64,000 nucleotides of DNA from Epiperipatus broadwayi (lineage: Eukaryota; Onychophora; Udeonychophora; Euonychophora; Peripatidae): NCBI GenBank assembly GCA_028023455.1, contig JAQFVV010012423.1, positions 9,468,269-9,532,268 on the forward strand, read 5' to 3'. The notes beneath the pieces are model-generated. The model saw only the letters and a list, made by a program, of their open reading frames with translations, searched no databases and was not told the origin of the DNA. Below are positions 57,666-64,000 of the stretch, in pieces; the first letter of the stretch is position 1, and each line of letters opens with the position of its first letter. A program made the translations under genes and the position numbers.

Positions 57666-60600
57666 ATTAAAGTATTGCCAGTAAATTGCACATGGAATGT
57701 TCTGCAAATGTAAATATTTCCACAGGATAATTCTCAATCATTTATAAAATTAGAATTATGATTTGAGGAATTACTTAAATAAACATTGTTTATTATTATT
57801 GAATTATTTAGTTCATAGTTATTATTAGTTTAATAATAAATAAATAATAAAGTTCTCAAGATAATTCTGAGATATGAAGGTATAGGTAACAAGCTTATAT
57901 ATTTTATCAATGATATTTGGGTGTGAGTGTAATATATATGTGATTCACATTTTATATTGGAGTCATGTTACATTTAGTAAACTAACTTATAAACTTATAT
58001 AAATATTATAATGTCTTTAAATTCAGTCTCAGATTCATAGGTAGTTAATCATTCTTGGGTAGATGATTAAATCATGAAGGAATATTTATTTGTATAGTGC
58101 CCATGATATTTATATAATTTTGAAATGCTACACTATGCAATAAGGCATTCTGATGGTATAAATAGAATAAATTATATTTGTTAGTAGAGGTATACTTCTA
58201 ACTAATTATTTAAACTTTGAATAATATAAAAAGCAAAGCAAGTCTTTCTAATAAAAGATATGAATGTATAATAAATAAAACTATGTATTTTGCATATCAT
58301 TTAGGAGTGCTAAGTAATGTAGTGGTATATATAGGTGCACCTATACATATGCTGTTACATTATTTTAAAATTAAAATGAAAGGGGAAAATGAATTGTAAA
58401 TAAAATTGATTTATTTAAAAGTAAAAGAAAATCAAAATAAAACTATTAAAAAAATTATTTAAAAGAAAGTTAAAAAAAAAAAGAAGTGAAGATCTAAAGA
58501 TTAGTATTTTTGTTAAAAAGTAATAAAAAAAAATAGAACAAATGTTAATTAGTCTATTTAAAAGAATCGTGTTTAAATCTTAGTGAATGGAAATGATTGT
58601 TCTATTAATTGAATCTAAAGCAAATGAGCTCTTGGGCATTTTGTAATGTAAAAGTCAGATAAAAGATAAAAAAATTAAAGATTATGTGTTTCCCACTCTG
58701 GAACAGAATGACCAAGCCAGGCATGGGTCAGAAAGAAAAAACATCAGGACCAATAAAAACAAAGGATATCATATATGATCAATCAGGAGAATTTTTGATA
58801 AGAGAGGCTATAAAATTATAAAAGATGAAATATTAAATAAAATGAATTGATTATTAATTCTTGAAATGCAGCTGCATTGCGGATCCTAAAATATAAGGTT
58901 CCTGCAATTAAGTAGTTTCTCATTGTGCACTAGCTGAGGTGGCCTCCAAATTTATAGTTCCTGAAAGAATGACATATAGCAGTGTATCTATAAAGAAAGC
59001 ATAGGAAAATTACATAATAAAGGAACTCCAGACACCTGCTGAAATCCAGAATGGTCATCAAGATTAACAAGAAAGTATGAACTTTTGTCATTATAGACTG
59101 TCTAAATATATATCTTCAATAAGCATTAATAAGTTAAACCTCACTAATAAAAATCTCTTATCTGATTGAGTGTAAATTTAAATTAGTCATATTCTCCTAA
59201 TATGTTTGCTAATTAATCATTTCCATTTCTATTTATTTTATATTTTTTTGTTACATGCTAAACTAAATTATTAACTTGTATTAAATTTAAAAATAGGTGT
59301 AAATGGCTGCATAAAAGTGGGTTAAGTTCAGATTATTTGTCTATAGTTGAATCGCTGCTAGTGGATGGATGTATGGGTGTTTTATGTCAATGTGATATTG
59401 AGAGATGCATTGGATTCTCATTCTCTTGTACCATGTTAGTATCAGGGCACTATACACAATTGAATGCATGGCCAAAAGTGTAGCCATCGCATTGCCAATG
59501 GACATAGATATATTCATTCTCTGCACTATTGATCTTCATATGCTCTGGGTGGTGATAGCAAGATAGCCAAAACCGTAATGCCCCATTATAGAGCATGTCT
59601 AATATATATATATTTTCCAAATGATTATCTCGCCAGACAGATGCACATTCTTGTCGGCATGGTTTTTTGTATGCTAACATCCTCATTTTGCATGGATCAC
59701 ATCAGTATATCAATAAGCTGGCATTGGTTTGGATGTGAACTTATAGCCTGGAGTTAAAAAAAAGAATCGAGTATATAAATGTGTAATTATGTAGTGTATT
59801 TACATTTATCAAATTATTAAATTGTATAAAATATCCATCTGTGCGAACTTACTAAGATAACAGAAATTTTAAAATAATAATAATAACAAAAATTAAAACA
59901 ATATTAAATAATTTATTCATCAAATTTATATATGTGAGTAAATAAATGTTTGTGGGATTATTACTAGCAGTGGCTTATTTTATTTTATATTAAAAATATG
60001 TTTAAGAATTTATACCATTAAATCTCAGCTACTCTATGAGCTAGGGTCTGAGGCATATCGGTCGATGTAAATGGAATCTTAGCATGGAGTATCTGTCTAC
60101 TATATAAATTTTCCAGGTTCAAATGGCCTGGTGGCACCCTGTACGGCAGATAGTGTAAGAGTAAATTCCCTGACGGTTATAGTAAATAATTTGCGTACCA
60201 CAAAAAAGTGAAAGAACTATCCAGTTTTTATAGAATGAGGTTGATAATCTATTGATTATTTTTGTCAAGAAAATTAAAAACATTATAAAACATTATTATC
60301 TTCCAGTATGTAAAATTAGGTTATGATTTAATATTATTCAATCTCCAATAGAGTACCATGTCTGCAACACTTTAGAATTATACAAATAATTCTAACCAAA
60401 ACTCGGTTTATTCACGGAGAACAATCAATATTATTTATTAATATTGTTATAGAATTTTGTATTAAATTGCATTTATTATTGTTTACTTATAATTTTATTT
60501 TATTTTATATACTTGTTATTTATAATAAAGCAAGTGTTGTATTTAAATACATCTGTTTGTCATTATTAAAATCATTGACTTTGCAGATTGTTGAAATAAA

Positions 60601-60960
60601 AGGTCGATTATACTTCTAAGCTATTAAATTACTTATTCATTTATTTAAATTTTATACACCATTTATTATTATTATTGCTATCTGAAATATAAATTAATAG
60701 GATAGGATGATGTATAATAAAATTCTTTTTACATCCATCATAACTAGAATAACTTAATAAACTTTACATTTATATATCTTTTAAATGAATGATTAAGATT
60801 GATTTAGTTAATAACCATGAAAAAAATAATTAAATGAACATTATATTTAATTTAAGAATGAGGGAGAGTTAATTTACTAGTCTTATAAAAAGTACATATT
60901 AATTTGTATCAAGATAATTATTTACACAAGAGATCGTAATAGAATATATATATGTCATAT
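57666..60960. other. AT-rich DNA, no firmly supported gene
   Basis: At 59340-59690 the base composition rises. Two overlapping minus-strand frames (59341-59526 and 59450-59686) include HWQCDGYTFGHAFNC, which has a loose Cys-x6-His-x3-Cys look but not the exact CCHC spacing; a retroelement ORF1 scrap is possible. At 60020-60200 another GC-richer island contains CCAGGTTCAAATGGCCTGG, a B-box-like stem, without a convincing A box. The rest shows nothing. Confidence 0.4.
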
Positions 60961-61006
60961 TATTATTACTATTTGCGGGATATTCCGTGTAGTGAAAAAG
61001 CTAAAT

Positions 61007-61046
61007 GCTGACGTTTCAGTACAATATCAAGTACCTTCCTCAGAGC
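61007..61046 (-). ncRNA. Hammerhead-like motif at the Penelope 3' end
   Basis: The minus strand reads GCT, CTGAGGA, a stem II of GTAC/GTAC around TTGATATT, GAAA, ACGT as a loopless palindromic stem III, C, then AGC closing a 3 bp stem I. Core bases fit the consensus CTGANGA...GAAA. The self-complementary ACGT cannot fold on itself and would need a dimer, a situation described for Penelope hammerheads. The protein's TGA stop (61042-61040) is inside CTGAGGA. Confidence 0.55.
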
Positions 61047-61490
61047 GTCCTCTTTCTCAAATCATAAGAATGCATGTGAGATTTAAAATCGTTTTTATCG
61101 TTTTCTTTCTCCTCATATTTAAATTCTATTGGTTGAGAAGTTTTAAAATTTATTTTCTCTTCCAATAGTTTCTTCCAAATGTTGTTAATCTTCTTTAACT
61201 CACACCTTTCATTTATGCTCTTGGGCCTTTTAAAAATCTCTATAGCTTCTCTTAGCAATCTCTGGTCATATTGTTCAATTTTTGCTAAAATATTTGTTTT
61301 TTCAAAATTGATATCATGATTTGTTAATTTAATATGAGAATAAATAGCTGATGAATTGGATTTTTCTCTCACTGCCAGAATGTGTTCTTCCTTTCTAATA
61401 TTTATTCTACGATTAGTCTGTCCTATATATGTATGTGGACAGACCCTACATGAAATTTCATACACACCATGACACTCCAAAGCAATATAT
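61040..61490 (-). pseudogene. Penelope-like element GIY-YIG endonuclease, 5'-truncated
   Basis: About 148 codons from ALECHGVYEISCRVCPHTYI to the stop at 61040 are intact. GVYEI and YIGQTNRRINIRKEEH form the GIY-YIG core with the catalytic Arg. ISCRVC supplies a Cys pair preceding it, and SAIYSHIKLTNHDINF the His-containing part, as in the Penelope zinc-binding insertion. LLREAIEIFKRP contains the catalytic Glu (REAIEI). The Lys-rich tail SYDLRKRTL ends the protein. The reverse transcriptase that should precede it is absent: upstream is (AT)n and a tandem repeat, so the frame's first ~28 codons are microsatellite. The domain cuts target DNA for insertion. Without the polymerase it is a dead 3' fragment. 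Confidence 0.9.
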
Positions 61491-61582
61491 ATATATATAT
61501 ATAAGAACATAGAAAAATTATTATCATATATATATATATATATATAAGAACATAGAAAAATTATTATCATATATATATATTA
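61487..61582. repeat. Tandem AT/AAGAACATAG minisatellite at the truncation point
   Basis: (AT)n followed by AAGAACATAGAAAAATTATT is repeated twice, with a final AT run. It marks the place where the Penelope remnant loses similarity to the family. Confidence 0.8.
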
Positions 61583-62029
61583 AGAATGCCCTGAGAAATT
61601 TATTTATCTTAAAATTTATGTAATATTAAATTCTAGAATATTATTAACATTTATTTTATATGAAAATAGACAAACACTCATTCAAATTTACTTTGATAGC
61701 AACCAATCGTAAACGCACTCATCTCAACCGGTTGTCTTTTGCTTCTATCTGATTGTGATTTGAATAACTAGTAATAAAACAATCATTCATATATTATTAT
61801 GATCATTTCAACTCCATATACATAAATAAAAAGGAAAGAATAAATAAAGAAGAAAAAACCATCTATTCTAGAACAGTGTTTTGTAATGACTCTAACCAAC
61901 TTATGAACAACAAATTGGTTCATATATAGAACATTCTAGGGAATTTTTCTGTTTATTTGATATTTTACAATTCTATATATTTTAATTTCTTTAACAAAAA
62001 AGCTTACTTTCTGAAATATTTCAACACCA
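61583..62029. other. AT-rich DNA, nothing recognised
   Basis: This lies between the Penelope remnant and the 3' side of the LINE remnant. No motif, repeat or long frame was seen. Confidence 0.5.
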
Positions 62030-64000
62030 TATTTAACAATAGTTTTCTAACGTATTTTATTTTCTATCATATATTTTCAATGGAAACAATTGACATTTGA
62101 GTTCTTTAGAATATCTTTGAAATAATCCTTATATCATAGATGTGGCCTACCTCTCCCATGTAAATCATGATTAAGTTCACCATAAAACACTCTTTTAGAA
62201 AGGCATTCATTATCCATTTGTTATATATGTCTAATTCAATGAAGATGTAATTTTACAATAGTGAACTCAATAGTATGACATTAGTAAAATGAAGAACATA
62301 ATAAATAATTGGCTTTATGATCCTTGCCATTGTATTTTTTTAAATCTTATGTATCATCTTTAAATGAAACTTTTCTAATGTCTTATATTTTGCCAATAAA
62401 TCTGTACAATAAATGAGGTAAAATAACAGCTCTATATGCAGTGAACTTTAGTTACAGTAGTTATTTCCCTATGATGAAATACTCTTATCTTTTAACTTGT
62501 AAAACCAGCAGTAACACACAGGTGTATGTGTTGTATCTCAATGTCTAAGCCTACCTTACAAACGAAACCCAAGATATTTAAATAGGTTTACATTTTCAAG
62601 TTGATAATCATTCAAGCTAAAAGTTGCTGAAGATTTTTCTTCAGACATTAATTGATAAAGAGCTTTTTTGAATTTTAAAAAATTAACTAAAGTATTGATA
62701 TCTTGTATTAAAATATTTTGCAAATCATCTTTTGAAGTAACAAAAATAACATGATCATTATCATACTATTTAATTCAGAATCCAGGAAGATAAAATTCTT
62801 GTTCTAGCTTTTAATTGATTTAAATGGAAAATTCTTCCACCAAAATCGTATCATATCTTGATCTTTATTTCATTAAGTTACCTGTAAACAAATCCAAAAA
62901 GCACTGTCATAAAAATTGAAAATAATATTGAATCCAATACACAACTTTGTTTGACACCAATTTTCATTCCAAGTGTTTCATATTTTGCACCCATAATAAT
63001 CATGTTTTCTTTTATTTTACTGTATAGAATCTGTATTATACAAAAAAATTTTGGTGGATACTCACACATAATAATAAACACCAAACATATATAGAATAAC
63101 TTGGGAAGTGTACATTTGATCAAATAAATAAAAGCAATATAGAAATTGCTCCTTTGTTCCCACACCTTTTTTGTATTTTCCTTTCAAAAAAATGTATATT
63201 TTGCATCCTGATTCTCTAAACTTATAGTGAGTGTCTAATAACTACTTATCTATAACTGGAAACAATTTATTCAACAAAAGTTTTAAAGCTACCTTTCTAC
63301 AGTGAATATTCCATGATAATTGTTGCAATCTTATCTATTCTCTTTGTTTTAAAAATTGGAACAATAAAGACATCCTTAAGATTAGGGGATACAACTTCAA
63401 GGTTCTATTAATTCATAAAAAATTCCAATATTTTCGAAGCTAGCCTATCATCACTATATTTTTAAACATTTCCAGATATTTCATCAGGATCTGCAGACTT
63501 TCTAGTTTTAAGATTATAAAGAACAGTTTTGACTTCACTAAGCTGGATATAGATAAAATGAATATATCATTAAAAGTTGCCATCTCAATTCTTGCATCAT
63601 GATTCAAAAAATGATAAAAATATTCTTTGCATCTGTTTAAAATATCATTGTCATCATTTCTGGATTTAATAGAAATGCCATATTGTTTCTCACATCTATA
63701 TGTTGCTTTCAATGCATCAAAAAGATCTCGAATGACACATGATCAGTAAATGACTGCATTATGCATTGCAACTTTAATCCACCAATAATTTTTAGACCTT
63801 CTTGTCAGCCATTGAATTTTTGCCTTTAGTTATTTATATTTATTATGAAGATCCATATTTAATCTATTATTCTACCAAACAGAAGCTGTTACAAGTTTTC
63901 TTTTAATTAAAACCTTAATAATATAATTGTCAGAAAACTGATCATAATTTTTAATGAATACAAGAATAGAACAGACTTCTTAAGAGAATTCCATACTTCA
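62030..64000 (-). mobile_element. Decayed LINE reverse transcriptase (GVKQGCVL type), runs off window end
   Basis: Minus-strand pieces follow the order of a non-LTR reverse transcriptase. DILNRCKEYFYHFLNHD (within 63440-63712) matches the 'I..RW.EHF..LLN' region before the palm. KIGVKQSCVLDSILFSIF at ~62910-62965 matches GVKQGCVLAPTLFSIF. DNDHVIFVTSKDDLQNIL near 62715-62765 stands for the YADD box. LENVNLFKYLG lies near 62565-62600. VGHIYDIR near 62130-62150 corresponds to the C-terminal 'W.GHV.RM.D.R' motif. Stops and shifts separate them. The 5' part, including any endonuclease, is outside the window. This motif wording is common in RTE/BovB-like and related LINEs of many invertebrates; the clade is not decided. 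Confidence 0.75.
62878..63165 (-). pseudogene. Reverse transcriptase palm fragment of the terminal LINE
   Basis: A 95-codon frame whose second half, GMKIGVKQSCVLDSILFSIF, is the diagnostic palm block, with QG changed to QS. The first half is hydrophobic and degraded. The catalytic Asp pair would follow ~150 bp downstream in another frame. Confidence 0.7.

Noticed and set aside
60110-60140. tRNA or SINE B box (CCAGGTTCAAATGGCCTGG)
   Set aside because: The loop is nine bases instead of seven and no A box was found at the right distance.

Overview
This window is AT-rich, intron-scale eukaryotic DNA from an invertebrate animal. It has long (AT)n and (ATT)n tracts and no operon-like gene packing. 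Its only recognisable coding sequence is retroelement or transposon sequence typical of metazoans: Ty3/gypsy LTR elements, non-LTR LINEs, a Penelope-like element, a TA-target DNA transposon and hammerhead-bearing repeats. The species cannot be named from the sequence; an arthropod is my weak guess. I found no host protein-coding gene and no convincing tRNA or rRNA gene.

Layout. 1-2008 is plain AT-rich DNA. 2009-4202 is an LTR retroelement on the minus strand with ~0.4 kb LTRs, a primer-binding site and a broken gag; a 500-base run of N covers part of its interior and 3' LTR. 4430-5565 is a degenerate foldback. 11275-35355 is a very large inverted duplication: two ~3.9 kb arms (11275-16535 and 31450-35355) face each other. 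After the duplication the left arm gained a 1370 bp TA-target DNA transposon (13373-14742). A 12.8 kb rearranged gypsy composite (16552-29341) also sits next to the inner end of that arm. The composite has three copies of a ~2.5 kb LTR (orientations +, -, +). The first two are joined head-to-head at their primer-binding sites, and a nearly intact gag-pol lies inverted between the second and third.

37640-39110 holds a decayed retroelement gag. 40850-46850 holds two overlapping-series remnants of one LINE family on the minus strand: zinc knuckle and endonuclease twice, reverse transcriptase once. 52606-53898 and 56879-57651 are palindromic repeats built from one unit of about 458 bp that carries a well-formed hammerhead ribozyme motif; each is flanked by a 13-14 bp target-site duplication. 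They look like animal retrozymes or non-autonomous Penelope relatives. 61037-61490 is the GIY-YIG endonuclease end of a Penelope-like element, with a hammerhead-like motif overlapping its stop codon. 62030-64000 is a decayed LINE reverse transcriptase of the 'GVKQGCVL' type.

The standout systems are the hammerhead palindromes (with the Penelope remnant 3.4 kb away as a possible type of mobilising partner) and the inverted multi-LTR gypsy composite inside an older inverted duplication. All homology statements come from reading motifs by eye; no database search was possible.
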